From the NCBI GenBank assembly GCA_034687125.1, contig JAQGBZ010000040.1, positions 62,001 to 126,000 of the forward strand: DNA of 64,000 bases, in the 5' to 3' direction. Position 1 is the stretch's first letter; each line of letters opens with the position of its first letter. This DNA comes from Neelides folsomi (taxonomy: Eukaryota; Arthropoda; Collembola; Neelipleona; Neelidae). Positions 15,001 to 29,500 of this stretch are shown piece after piece. The translations under genes and the position numbers were made by a program. The notes beneath the pieces were generated by a model that was not told the DNA's origin, searched no databases, and saw nothing but the letters and a program-made list of their open reading frames with translations.

Positions 15001-18000
15001 TAAAACACATGGACGGACCAACGGCTCCTTTCACTCTGCCCATGAGGGAGGAATTGTATTAAGAACGGACTCATCATTTCCGCACCCTCCTCCATTAAAC
15101 ATATTAGGAAATTGTCATATGAAAAATGAGGAAGACGGGGCTTCGGATTTCCCACCATAATTTACTCTCATTTTCCTTCATTCATCCCGTGATGGTTGAT
15201 CCTGCGGGAGGAGCGGGATTGAATGGGTGTGTGGGATGGGAGGGAACAAAGTCCCTTAGGACCGCAAATCCACTGAAGAGAGTGTAAATGATTCCCGTAA
15301 TCCAATTTATTTCGGATACAATCTGTCTCTTAATTCTGGGAAAACGCGGGAGGCTCATGGGCTTAGGCATATAAGTAGGCCCATTGGGGCTTTTAGGCCA
15401 AACAGATTTATCCCTCACACACCCTTTGTACCTCGGCCCCCAATGTTTTGACTCGAATACAATTAGGTGAGTGAGCGCGGGGATTAACTAAATGTATCGA
15501 CTTGTTTGTTGGAAGGAAGCTGGTGTTGAGGCGACTCCGCCACGGTTATCCATTACGTTGGCTACTCCGGAAATATGTATAAAAACACGTAGGTACAGCA
15601 CAGGAGTCAGCTGCGGGGACTGCCGTTCAATTGTCCCAGGCTACCTTTTTGTAATAAATCCGAAACAGTCCGCTCATCGGTCTTATTTAAGACCTCCCGC
15701 AGCTCCCATGCAAATTCCCAGACTTTTCCTCATGCCAAATCACACTATAAAATGAACTGGGTCGAAAAACTACTACTAAAGAACTTGTAGCTCTTGTAGC
15801 GGCAAAGGCCAAATAATGTCATTAGTCCATTTCCACCTGGGGAGTTTAAATATTCAATTCCTGGAGAAGCTCTTAACGGATGAAAGGAGTGTTTAATTAG
15901 CGAGCGGAAAAAATGTCGCTCGATCGAATAAAGCCATTGCGCCTTAAGCCAATTGTCGTAATTCGTAATGCAGATCTCCTGGTTTATCTTATAGTAGAAG
16001 CACTCGGTTGAGATAGGGAAGAGATGGAGGAATCTCTTTGACTCGGATCATTCTGACGATTGATGAAGAGAGTGGCCGGGATTGTCTTGTTAATGGTTTA
16101 AAAGATTAAATGATTGAAGTGGCAGAGCGGCTTCTCGTAAAAGAATTTTAATCTCGTTCCATTGCCTTTACTCCGCGCTTGACGACTCCGACCTCACAGA
16201 TCTTTTCCCCTCCATCCACCGCAGAGCCGAGTTGGCGAGGAGAGGAAGGTGAAGGGCTTTACTCAACGAGCAATAATAATAAATGCGGATGGTCGGATCC
16301 TCCGCTTTGTATCTCCTCATTGTGTTGAGTCCACATCGTGGTGTTGTTAATACATCGCCCTTCTGCCCTCGTCCGTTTTCCCTACAATGGACCAAAGACT
16401 GGCTCTTGTGTATGGAGACCAAAAGCGGAGATCCAGGTAAAGAAGGATTCAAATGACGAGCGTGAATGGTCCTATCTTCTCATCTCGGCTCGGCGAGAAT
16501 CGACTGCTCTTTTCGGCTCTCAGCAGGGAGACCCTTTGCAGAGCATTCGACCAGTTAGTCTCTCTGATCCATCCTATTCTCCGGGTAATGGCTCCTCTGG
16601 ATTTCAACACTCGGCCCGGCTCGAAGGGATCTGTATCTATCTATTTATTCTCTTGATCTATTTTGACACCTTTTTTATTCTCCAACCGCTATGACAAGAT
16701 TCTTCTATTAACGAACTCGCCCTCCATCGCTTCGCTCCAATGAATTCGTATCGAGATTTGAGAGAAAAATTTCATAATTGGTCCTGAGAGCATTCTTTGG
16801 AGCGAAGGAACGCGAGCCGACCACAATGAGAATGCAATAGATCAATCGAAGTGATACATAGCTTTGATTCTCCTCCACCCAATTATATTCGGAAATAAAT
16901 AAATCGGATATTTAAATCCCAACCCTCTCGATCATTTAGAACCAGAGTGTCCGAATTAATAAGTGAAAGAAAGCCGTTCATTATTCAATTGCCCGGCCAG
17001 ATGTGGCATTTGAGGCCCAATTAAAGGAAAGGGTCTTACGGGAATATCGGCCACCTTGTCGGCTTGAATCCCCTCACGCCGAGGTTAGTGATGAGTGTAG
17101 TGAGAGCTGATTACGAGTTCCTGTCCAGTGAGAGCTACTACGTGTGGTGTGGCTCACCTTTTTCTTCCCCTCGGTGGGAAAGAATTTGAGGACGGGGGAC
17201 AAAAAAGGATCTAATAAGCAAAGAAAAGTTCAACATCTCTAATCAGCTCCTAAGTATTGACCATTTAGACAATCAAGATACGTCCGATACTTCCTGATGA
17301 CAGGGGTGGGAGACATTCGGACTCTCAGGGACCAGCTGTGGTTGCCTGACCCGACAAGGGATGCTGATCATTACGACTTGATCCTTCCTCTGATTCCCTT
17401 TCATCTCATATCGAGGATTAATTCCTACTATCCTCATCTACTCTTCTTATTGATGAGCCGGAAAGGCAAGACGAGAGAAATTTTATAAACCCATTGCATC
17501 CAACCAGACCACACACATTCGTGAGCTTGTACGTCTTCCACTCGCACACTGTGGATTTTTCACAACCACCACGCATCTGCCATCCTGAGGAGCTGCTCCA
17601 CTCGATCCCCATCAAACCATATAAAAATGTGTCTTTGGCAGTCAAGGAATTCTGTTCATATTTGCATTGCGGAGGCTCATGTCTCGTCCCACCACTTACG
17701 GCCGCCTCCAACGAGGCTTTGATTAGGAATTAAGAGATCTTGAGCTCACCAGCAGGATCCGCGTCTTAAGAGCAAAAAAAAGGACGTAGAAGGACTTTTG
17801 ACTCTATTTACTCATTTCTTATTCATCGCCTCTCAATAAACCTATGGTCTCATGTTACTTGTGCAATAGAACCTCAATACAATGATGTAGGTTTATAAAG
17901 AATTGGAGCTGTGAGAACAAGGGAAACTTCCATTAAATAATAGGATGATGGAGTGTGTGGAAGGACTGTGTAATAAAATAATAGGCCGAACACATACTCT

Positions 18001-21000
18001 ACATAATCGAATGTGTAAATTTCACGGCCCGCTCCCATCTTAATCTCCATCTTAATTGGTTGGGAATTACACGGTTTCCTCCGGAGAGCTACTGGGCAGG
18101 AGCCGGTCGGGAATTCGGTCGAGGAGCTCTCAGTTTTGGTCGATGGGTCTCAAGGAGCCAGGGTGATGAAGTACGTAATAGAGAAATTAGTGCTGGAGAG
18201 AATTCATTCAAATGTTGGCTCAGACATGACATGATAACGATAGGAATTATGGTGCATGAAAAGTGGGGTTCTCGTGTTCGGTCTCAACTAGGGGAAGCTT
18301 CTCCGCCGAGCTTTTTTCACGTGTGCTTCCCTACCTGCCCTTCCTTTCCAACGTGGGGAAATGGGCAGACTAGGTGGGTGATTGTATGGGGGGTCTCGAG
18401 ATCCCGCTGACCCGGCCGTCAACCGCAACCATTTCGACTTGTGTGGTTTCTCCTTAATAGAGACATTCCATGCACGTCAGAGGAGCAGCAGCCGATCCAG
18501 CCCAAGCACACACATACACACATTCGTCCATGCTACTCATTTGCCATTTCTTCCCCGGCTCCCCGGTTTGCAGAATGCATAATGAGGGACTTGGTGGCCC
18601 ATCCATCATCCCCAGCTCCATTTCTCACCAAAGTCCTCTCATTGAAAAGGGGGCTGCCTGAGGATCAATCCTTCTCGCCCGACATGAATTGATCCGTTGG
18701 CCCTCCATTGAATTATCATTATCCTCCCATGTTTACCTACAACAACGTCGAGGGAAGAAAGGGGAGATGGGAAGACAAGCTCGGGCTTTCTATGGGAAAC
18801 CACCTTCAAGTCGAGGATGAGAGTTTCTCTTAATTCCTTGTAATTCCCTTAAGAGCATGCAGGGGCTTTTGACTTTGTGGTCCCTTCGTCCCTTTGCCCT
18901 TCCGCCGGTACATCCATCTCATTTCCTCAACACGAGATTCGGCCCCAGATCTGTCTCAATTGAGTCTCCTAATCCAAACATGAGTCTTAATTGACGAGTG
19001 GTGGAGGAAAGGGCCATAAATTATGTCCATATTATCTTGGGCCCCCCTGGTCCTTGGCGTTGGGGGAAAGGGAGTTCGTGAGGAAGGTTTCCCCAGGAAA
19101 GCTTAATGAAAGAAAAATGATTACTGTCATTCTAAAACTAACTTCTCTATCTCGCTAATTCACGATTAGGAAAAGCAAAAGAAAATCCTTGACTCATTAT
19201 TCACTTCATAACTCCGGATAATGGGGGAAGGAGGAAACCCATGGATTTGAACTTTTCTACCCATCTGGCCATTTGGTAAACGAACAACTGTCGCGGTTGG
19301 GAGTTGCTCAACATTGACATCATCATTCAAACGCCTTCACAGGCTAATATTTTCCCTTTCGAAACACTCTTTGATCACCTTTAATGAAGGGTAAGCCGTT
19401 TATGGAATTCATTTTTTTATACAAACAGGCCAGGGGAATTATCCAAGTAATTTAAAAGACCTAGCGCAATTAGGAATTAAGACATGTACATTTCCATCCA
19501 ATCCTAATCTGTCGGGTGAATGAACAATGAGCCTTGCGAATTTAATTAGGTGTGGCAGCCCAACATGGGCGTGGAGGGAACCACGTAGCTATCTTTCCGT
19601 CCATCTCCTCAAATCACATGTTTACAAAGGAGTCAGAATAAACGATTGAGACTAATGAAGTCTGTCTTGATGAAAAGTTTGGAGAGAGGATTTGAGGTAT
19701 TTTTTCAATGAACCAAGGCGGAAGAATTTATGCAACTTGATCCTCCCTCCACATCTACAAGGGATGGACTTTAAGGGCAGTTGGACGGAGATGTTCCTTA
19801 TATGATCTGATGAAAGGTTAAGGTTTCGAAACTTCAGCCTCGGTGGATCGTCTCATTCTTTCTGTGTCACCTGGGAAGGTGGGTTTGAAGTCTCAAAGTT
19901 TGAAGTCTCTGTGTGGGCTCTGAGCTGACACTTGAAGGGAGTGAGAGTTGACGGGGCGCGAAATGAGACATGAGAAGGTTCTTCCTCTGAGAGTCAGACA
20001 GTCCGCTCGGCTCATGTTCCATGTCCATCCCGCCAATTCCGCGAGCTTCGATGCGGAGGAAGTGAAGGGAGAAGAATCGGTAGTTGGGAGATGTTATGTA
20101 CGAACATCTAACTCCTTCAGCCCTTTAAAGGACAACCGGCTTTCATGGTTCGACGGAGAGTAAAAGATGGATTCCGAAGTCACAACCGACTGGATTCCTC
20201 CCACATATTTTCCAAATTTAGAGATTAATACGAGAGATAAATAAATATATATCGGATACCCCCCTTCCTTCGTTCAGCTATACCTTATTGTATATTGTAT
20301 AAACTATGTGTACATAAGAGCATGTACTGTATAAATTGAAGGTATGTATGACCAGAGGTGGAAAAATACGGAAAGAATGACTCCATACAGTCGGGCAAGT
20401 GACAAAGGGTGTGTGTTGATAATTAATAATATTATTGGGGGTTGACCCCCTCAGACCCCCCGCGAGAGAATCTCCGATTTCCTACCTTTGTAATGTAATG
20501 GATCTGGTGGTGAAGGATGAGGGGCTGATTGCCAGCATGATGATCCCCTCCGGCCACCCTTCGTAATATCTCAATGTTGGGCGATTCCGAGCTTCTAATT
20601 AATTTTCCTCTTTTTTCACCACGGCCCTCCGCCGACCCATCGGAACTCGCTCTTTTCCGAAGAGGGAAACGGCTTTTTTCCCAAATGTAATGATAACCTA
20701 CCACCTACATTGATGCATAAATGATAATTATGATAAAGATAATGTGCGGCGAAGGAGCTTTGCATACGCTACCTCCAACGCACATGTTATTAAAGAACAT
20801 ACATTCTTGATACTATTTACCTATCTTCGATGTATATGTGTTTTTCCACGCACTTAAATGCTTGCTGCTCCAATGCTTCATCCCTCCTTAATTCCCAGTA
20901 CGTCTTTTTTTTATTCCGCCTCCTTCCTCAAATTAATTTCTTATTTTGCCTTCTTGTCCATACAACCGCTCTTATCTGTTTTCATTATTATCATGAAAAT

Positions 21001-24000
21001 GGGGAGAGCCATACGTTTGAAATAAAGTCTTAACTGAAATTGTGTCATTTTTTTTTTCTTTATAGGAAGAAGTAAGTCGTTGGTTTCCTCTCCTTAACAC
21101 CCTGCCCCCTACAACATTGAATGTCGCTCCTATCCATGAGTGATGGAGAGACAAGTCGTTCGGTGATGAGTGTATTTCTCATGTCAAACCCCATCATTGA
21201 CATTATCAAGTAAGCAGAGCATTATAAACACTCACCAACCCAACCGAGGCAAATAACGCCTCAATGCAAACATTTGAGGGAGGTAAAATAAAAAAACAGC
21301 CTTTCACTCACACTTTTTAGGCAAAAGAATTGAATGGAGGTACAATGGAGTGAGGAGAAAAAGGCTGCAACTCAAACTTTAATTCTCTCATTCTCATTTC
21401 ATGAAACTCATTGAAATCCTTTGAAATTGACTTGCCAATTGGAATCAATACTGCGTTGCTCTGCATGGCGAACAAGCGACTGAAAAGACCTCCAATTTGA
21501 GAGAAATTTTTGACATGATAGAGACGAGAGAGCATGAAAGGAGGTCTCATGCACAAGGAGGTCCATTGATAAATCAAGCTTGTCAATGCTCGGATTCAAT
21601 TGCATTTTAATGGCATAAACACACATATCAATGGCTCATGTGAATGGCTCTACTACATTATGATAGTCATGTAGCCGATGGGAGTAATTCCTCGTGCAAA
21701 TAAAGTGTGTTCCATTCACGGCACTCCATTCCTAATGGGATAAATTGGCAATCAGGGAACAGAAGGTTAACTATTTGCTGATTGGACATTCGCATGTGCC
21801 TTTGATACGTGAAAAGGGAAAATTGATTTACAATTTTCCAATATGTTTCTCCCTAATGAAAAGAAATCCAAGAGATAATAAGGAGTGGGGAGTGACAGGA
21901 GGTTTTAGCGTTGAGTATAAATCATGTGCTAACAGTATAATATTGATCATATTAAAACGATTCTCACATTCCCATCAGAAGCTTTAAAGAGACTCAATCG
22001 TGTGAGTGATATTTATCAACATGAACCTTTATCAACCTTGCGTGGGCTGAGGAGATGAAAGTGTGTGTGTGTGCGGATCGCCGAAATCGATTAACAAGGA
22101 ATAGTGTAGGTGTGGGAGGAGAATGGCTGACTGGGTGGGACTCTATTTGCTATACACACCTTGTGATATTATAAGTATCCAGGAGCGTGTATTTGGATAT
22201 TTGGTGTAATGATGCCGGAATCAATATTTAGCCAACAACAACACGAGCGTCTTGGGACTAAATAATGAATGTGATGATAATGGATTTTTGAGGGCTCTCT
22301 TGGGGCGTCAGGGAAAACAGAATCTCTCAAAACATTTTCATTTCAAAGGCCCAACTTGGGTTAAAGTTGTTGTGGGGAATTAAAGGGCCGTTTGACCGTA
22401 ATCCTCTCGTTCCTTCTCAGTCCCCGCTCCTTTCTCACTTTCTATTCAAACCTCCTTCGTCACAGATCTCTTAATCCGATGGCTCAAACAGAGACACTTG
22501 TACCCTCGAAACACATTCTTTTTCCCACACGCCGCCCCTCCACGAACTCACAAGTAGCATGAACCGACGTCATTGTTTGGACGACACGGACAACACCTTT
22601 TCCCTACTCGAGACCAAAGCCACAGAAGTGGTTTTTTCTCTGTTGGTTGCTTCGCAATTTGGCGAGTGCCATTCAGAGAATTCAGTAATTACACTTGATT
22701 TCAGCAGCTCAAAGGGAACCGATCAATCTCTTTCAATAACTCCATGCCCCTTCGTCCAAAGCATAGAATTTTAGGACAAAAAGAAAGGATTTATCTTCAT
22801 TTCCTTCCCATTATACCATTTACCCCTTTTTTGAGAGTAAAAAGGCCTCGACCATTTATTTAATTTAACTAGTGTCTTTTGACGCAATTTATGGGAGAAA
22901 ACCCATGTATCATGAGATTGATGACCGGAAGGAAGCCAGTTGGTGTGTACTCAGATTTTAAAAGGAGCGTCGGCACATCGTAAATGTACTATCCTCAATG
23001 GAATCAAAAAAATTAAAGTTCATCTACACTTTTTGTTCATTTTTAGCCTTCCATTCTTAAACGGTGGTGGAGAAATAAAAATTTCCACACTTCCCAATCG
23101 TTAATTAGGACAATCTTGGACTAAGGATCTTATTTTAATTACCTTCTTTACGACACATGAAAGGTGTAGAGAACCGTGAAACATTTATGTAACTGGTAAT
23201 ATTTACATAATAGGCATTAATCTTAATGCCTATTATTTTTTATATTAACAAGTTTAACTTTAAAGTCCGTTAAGTCCAAAAGACAGAAATGACCATGAAA
23301 AAAATACAATGCAGTGGCATCTTAAATAAAGGGAAGTGACAAGGAGCTCATGTGAAATTGAACGTTGAACATTTTAGCTTAAACTTGATTCCTAAATCCC
23401 AAGTAAGGCCTCAAGGATAAAAAATCCCCAAGTATAAAAAATCCATTATATCGATATAACAAAAAAGGAGACAATGAGTAATCTAATAATTGGAGTGACA
23501 ATTTTTATAAAGACCTTCGTGTAATCACATAATAATTTTTAAACAATTTACACAATAAATTACACGAGATGAGGAAAGCTCATTAAAATCCATTGAACAA
23601 GAACTGGCGTTTGTTTGGACCTGACTTGACAGTCGCTTCCTAATCCTCTCTAGTCATGAAGGAAGGCATATAGTAAAGAAATGAGCAAAGCGGAATTGTT
23701 TATTATTTGAGCGACTAAACGGTTCGTCAACTGCCAGCCCATTGTTTGCGACCCTTCATAAACTTACTAATTGCCGTCACATTATTGAGCCACTAAGGAT
23801 GAGATGAGTATCAAACCTCTGCTCCTCCTTTTCCTCCCAGATTGACCTCACGATAAAAGGCAGATAATTGAAGAGGACCTCATATTATTTCCTTAGTGAA
23901 ATTGGAGTACAAGAACAATTGTATTATCATACACTCGAGTGTCACCACCCCAATTGAAGACCTCCTACTGTCACTAGTATTACAATACTATGATCTGCTC

Positions 24001-26500
24001 ATGTTCAACAAATTATGTATATTCCTCTCGCACTATGAGGCTTCATAATTAACCATATGATTTAGAAGCTTATCATATCCTCTCATCAGCAGAAGTTCCC
24101 AGCTCGTTCCGAGCTCTGCCTCCTTGAGAATCTTGATGGCCTCTCTTTGTACATGCAATCCCTATCTCTCGTTCTCATTGTATCATAATAAGGAATTGTC
24201 TGTTCCACTCTTTAATTCTCAAACTCTGAATGCGAAATGGAAACTGATATGAAGTAAATAAGAAGTTAATTTGATAGTTAGCGTTATCAAAATAGATAGT
24301 AGTGGTAGACATAGCATAATAGAATCCTGCCGTCAGCCCACTCGTCATTTCCCTCGCCCTCCAATCCTTTCTACGGCCCTTATCTCTACTATAATAAAAT
24401 AATAATGAAAATGGGGAAAATAAGTTATGAAATTCGGACCATCTTAATTCAACGGAAGCACGAATTTCGCAAAGGGGAAAATTGAAAAGGATCTTCTCGT
24501 GCGAAGACCATCTCATCATTCCAAGTCCAATTAAACGAAGAGGGTTTGGGTGGAGGTTGTCCATTAGCCTGGTTTAAGCCTATAAAGTTTTCTATACTAC
24601 ATAATACACACTTTTTCGTATGTACTACTAATGTGAATGGCATGACTGGAAAGGAAATCCTCCTCTCATTTAATCTAAGTACTTATAGGCACTAATCTTA
24701 TGATGGAATTTCAAATCAGACATTATTTTTCGCTCCTCGTAATGAATTCCTTCCCCACCCTCAATAATGTCTTTTCCCCTTCTGTTTGGTGGTGAGAAGG
24801 GTCTGATAATTTTCTCACTGAATTAAATGATTGAGTGGGGAAGAGAGGGGAGGAAATTGAGGAATCCACCGAAACTCTTTTTATTAAAATCCCCTCTGTC
24901 CCCTTCAATACCCAAGAATCAACTTTCATGATTCCATCCCCGAAACTGTGTTTGTAATCCGATTCCGTGTACATGGTGGTAATGTGACATTTTACACATG
25001 ATCTCCTCACCCGGGTCCCGATATCAAATCAACAGGCAGGAAGAAATCGCATCCATCCTCCACCCTTTTACGTCTCCCCTTCTCATACATAACATTGACT
25101 TGTTTCTGGCCCATTGACTCCTGCTCATGCCATAGGATTGGGTTTTGTTCTCGCCCGGTCTGATATTGTGAATGGGGTGGAAGAAGCTCAAAGGAAATGT
25201 CTGATAACTTCTAATTTGTAATTTACTTTTTCTCATTATCTCCCTGGGATGAATTGAGCATCACCGCTGGAACGACAAATAAGCCCCTAGAGATTCTTTC
25301 ATTAGGCAGAAAGGCTGATTTAATTAAAAGTTCCTCTTGGAATTCTTAGGTCCAAGAACGCGAAGAGGGAGGAAGAAGGAAAAGGAAATTGACGAGAAAA
25401 GACCCAGGACCGCCTTCACGGCCGACCAACTCTCGCGACTAAAGAAGGAATTTGATGAGAATCGCTACTTGACCGAAAAGAGACGTCAGGATTTGGCAAG
25501 AGATCTGCGCCTTCACGAAAATCAAATTAAAATATGGTTTCAGGTGAGTTTATTTTTTTTAATTTCTTTCAACATCGGCATATCCCATTGAACGCCCCTT
25601 CACGCTCGAAATATGAAGTCGAAGAAAAGATTAAGATATATCATTTATACTTATTAGGACAATTAGCTAATGAAAGTTGGCCATTTGTGCTCGAAAGAAA
25701 CGAGTTTAATTACACTTTTAAAAACATAATCTGCGTTTGTTAAAATGGAAATAAAACAAATCTCCGCCCATCGCTCAACTTTCTATGAAATAAGGAGATC
25801 ATTTATACTCATTTTCATATTTCAAATTATGTGCAAATTGTTTTTCACTGCCCCTTTTCCTTTTGACACAAGTCACGTAGTTTGTAAAGATATGTAAATA
25901 CGGTTGATATATGGAAAATTATGAATACCTATTACACGTTTACTGTCGTTTACTCAAAAAATAAAAAGCTAGGTTAGCAAAGATTTTTTCTCATTTTATG
26001 GCGGGACGTAGCTGCCCATAGCGGCTCATGTAAATAAAGCTATAATTTTGCTCTCATTATGACCATTTTCTCTCTCTAGGTGTCCCAAATCATTATTTGG
26101 TCTTTTTGGTAAATAAAAACAGGGTATAATATAAACGATAGTTATATTACTATATTACACCAAGGATCAAGTTTCCTAGTTCCATCTCAAAAATGAGCGA
26201 TTTAGAAAGTTTATTTGCATTTATATATGAATTACGAGGGCTTAATGGTCCCCTTGTTTCCTCGTCTTCGTATGTGGCCTCCAATCTGTTCCTCATTTTC
26301 CCTTTTATCTCAGCTTCTTGATCCGATAGCACATTTTAATGTGGTTTCTGCGGTTTCTTTTTCCACAGAACAAACGAGCCAAGCTGAAGAAGTCGACTGG
26401 CCAACGAGGTGGGTTGGCCCTTCAATTGATGGCCCAAGGACTCTACAACCACTCCACAATACCTTCAAACAAAGGCGAAGGAGACGACTCCGACGAGTGA
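12083..26500 (+). CDS. en: Engrailed-family homeodomain protein, paralog A (3 exons, 452 aa)
   Basis: Coding exons 12083-13115, 25350-25543 and 26369-26500 join in phase (phase 1, then phase 0). The product is a nuclear homeodomain repressor of segment and compartment identity. The EH1 Groucho-binding motif ([12 protein letters not shown]) ends near residue 209. EH2 ([17 protein letters not shown], residues 329-345) is the Extradenticle-contact region. EH3 follows, then the homeodomain (about 360-419, with WFQ/NKRAK across the second splice junction) and EH5 ([15 protein letters not shown]). The N-terminal part is low-complexity, with an acidic run near residues 107-130 and a His-rich stretch before EH2. 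The start is the first ATG after an in-frame TGA at 12074. The gene ends GDDSDE-stop; AATAAA at 26932 is a possible poly(A) signal. Family assignment is certain. Whether it matches insect engrailed or invected cannot be decided here. Confidence 0.95.
13116..25349 (+). other. Intron 1 of engrailed A (12.2 kb)
   Basis: The intron is bounded by a GT donor after the EH2 codons and a TTCTTAG acceptor, and splits a glycine codon (phase 1). It begins with an AT-rich stretch (about 13,130-13,860), and the remainder is mostly balanced-composition unique sequence. A TTTAATTAAA site lies just before the acceptor near 25,319. A 14 bp perfect inverted repeat is at 23207-23236. No internal gene could be supported. 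Its size beside the 1.35 kb intron of paralog B suggests it carries enhancers, by analogy with other engrailed loci. Confidence 0.6.
23207..23236. repeat. Perfect 14 bp inverted repeat, 2-base loop
   Basis: Arms 23207-23220 and 23223-23236 are exactly complementary around a TC spacer. The site lies in the AT-rich part of intron 1 of engrailed A. It could be a cruciform-prone sequence or a remnant of a small element; no further structure surrounds it. Confidence 0.6.
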
Positions 26501-29500
26501 GAATCAAAAAAAGATTTCCGAGTTATCCTAATCCCACCCTAATTTGTAGCTCTAATATTTCAATGTGCGTTATTTGTACGACGAATTGTCCTCAGCCTTT
26601 CAAGTACACAAATGAACCCCGATAAATCATATTTCACTTGTTTGTATAAATGTACCTTTACAATATGTGTACATAAAATAATTATGGATAAATAGGTATA
26701 AGTACAATAGGTATTGTAATCATATTTAATCATTTGCAATTCTACTATTGGAGTGGAAGCAGAAATTGAAAGATCCTCTTGAGTTATTTTAATGAATCGA
26801 ATGTAAGTGGATTTAGGGCGTTGTGAAAGCATTTGAAGCAAAAATGGGGAATGTTGATTTTCATCGGCATTTAAGTTCAGTTCCTATTTTCATCCATGAA
26901 CCATAAATAATGTTACATTTATGCTTCTCTCAATAAACAGAGCGTACTTGTGCATGAGTTTTTTTACGTTGACTTAATTATTAGGATTGGAATACTTTAA
27001 AACTAACTTATTATTATAAATAATGGGCATTTAACATGCCGTTGATTTGAATGTAATTATTTTAGAATTTATTAATGCATTTATGATGCTTACCATCGTT
27101 ATTTATATTAGATGTAGGCAAAAAGAGAGCTACTGAATTTAAAATCCAAATTATATGATATTTAGAATCACTATTTAGCAAATTACTAATTCATTGTAAA
27201 TGCTAGTTAGTTAATTTTAATAGCATCTTAAATGGGAAACTGTAAATAAATAAGTAATATTACATAGAGCTAACTTTCGATACTTATTTTAAGCATTTAT
27301 TGGAAATTCCTTATATTTAAAATTTCGTTCGGCAAAAAAAATTCTCGAAAAACGCGGGTTGGCTATATAAAATTATAAAAGAACAATTTAATTTATCCTT
27401 TATTGTAATATATTTAATACCTACTTTGTGTGTTAAAATATAATTATGGATAATGTAATTTACAATTAACAATTGTTGTACAGCCTTCGCAATAAATAAA
27501 CCTATGAAGATGAACAATAATCTCAAAATCGATTTAATTATTTGCATCTATTTTTATGCAATTTTTCAACATAAAATCATGTAAATCATGTTTGAGTAAA
27601 TAAATCATGAAAGCAATTGTTCAATGCCAGTTCAAAAATAATCAATTTAATTGACTAAAACGATCCATTCCTTAATTGAACATACCGAAATCAAATATCT
27701 TTCTATACCGCAGAATATTACAATAAAGCAATAATTTAGAATTCTCCTACTGCATTGTGACATTGTGAGTAAAGGAAGGAATGTAATGGAAAAACTTGGA
27801 GCCAAGATGGGGTTAAAAGGAATGACACAAGAAACCGAGGGCGTGTGTGGTCTAATTAGAAGTCATGTACCCATTTATTTTGTCACACTTCTGAGTTCGC
27901 TCTATGCATTCCATTATTACTCCTTCCAAAATTCCAGGGCTCGCTTTTATTCATAATCCTCTTTCGCTCCTTGTGGCCTCGTCTTTATGTATGAGAAGCA
28001 ATAAATCCAAAAGTGACTTTTAACGATCCTCCTCTCTCGCTTGTTCCTACACACGGAGTAAATTACATATTTATAAGAAAGACAGCAGCCAGGGAATTCG
28101 GATGAATAAATGAATTGCAAATTAAAGAATGGCAATTATTCTGGACTGAAGAGTCTTTCTATCTTTTGCTAAATGCGTCCTCACCCTCCGCTCCCCCAAG
28201 ATTTATTCGCTTCGTGAGGGAGTCGAGCTAAGATAGTATAATTGTTTTCCCCCTGGTGCGAGGCACGATCCTCTTGAATTCTTTCGGAGGCTCTGAAAAG
28301 TTGGGAGCTAATTAGGAAACTCATAAACTTCCCTATGGTTCAACTCGAGAGGGTAAGTGATAATTAAGCGGTGAGGAAGAGTTGTTCTCAAACGTCCCTT
28401 CAAACTTTCAACTTCCTCCGGATCATGTTCGCTAAAAGCAAAGGGTCTTATTGCTTCCAGAATCTAATAAGGTACTAATTAAAGTATTGCCCGTGTCAAT
28501 TCACATAACTTCCCGTCAAAATGATTAATTCCCCCTTCAACCTCGTTCAATGATCAACTTTGTTTAGTTTTATGGGGAAAAAGAGAGGAATGGGATGAGA
28601 GGAATTTCCTCCAAGAAGTTATGCAGCAAGTTAACTTTTTCTTTACGCCAATGAGGTATCAATGGTTGACGATGAAAAGTTGTTTAAGACTTTTAAATGC
28701 CTGATAAGAACTGCCTACACACACTTATTCTTAAGGAGGAGTACGTGGCTTAACTTTTTATTGCCTCGATTCAACTCATGATAGGCTGACTTGATATTCA
28801 AATCAAATAAATGAACTTTCCCTATTAAATTTTATCACTTGAGTGGAAGGCATATAAAATAACTCATCTCATCTCGGTCCACCCCACGGAGTGCATGAAG
28901 AAGTGGGGAGCAGACCGCATCAAGAAAGGGTCAAGTGGAAGATGCATAATTCTGCGACTTCTCCTCTTTTTTGAATTCATCTTCCCATCCCTAGATGTTG
29001 TGCAATGAACTTGGATTTCGCGAATTCCTCATCCGTCTCTCCTTTCAAGGTACATTAGGGTGGTTTGGGAATACGATCGGCTAGCGGCGACGGTGGTCCG
29101 GAATAATTATTCCGTTCAACACTTCGCCCAACACATTACTGAGGGTTTATTTCTCAATAATGCTAATTAACTCCTCGTATCGCCTCTACAAAGAAGAGCG
29201 AGCGAGAACGAGCCATTTAAGTTGACTATGCTGGAATTTGAGATTTTGATTCGTGTTCTTGGGCTTGAATTCCTCTTCATTTTCGGCTGTCAAATTGTGG
29301 ATGAATGGGCACTGAAGGCAAAGAGGGACAAAATGCAGAGCATATTATATAGGAAACATTGAAATGCCCAAGTCCTTTTAACCCGAATGGGCCAACAGAG
29401 TGAGCAATTCCTCTCCTGCAATTCCAGCAGGATATTCCGGACTCACCGCCCGCTGTGTGCAATACCTACATATTAAATGGGACTGTGGATGGAATATGGG

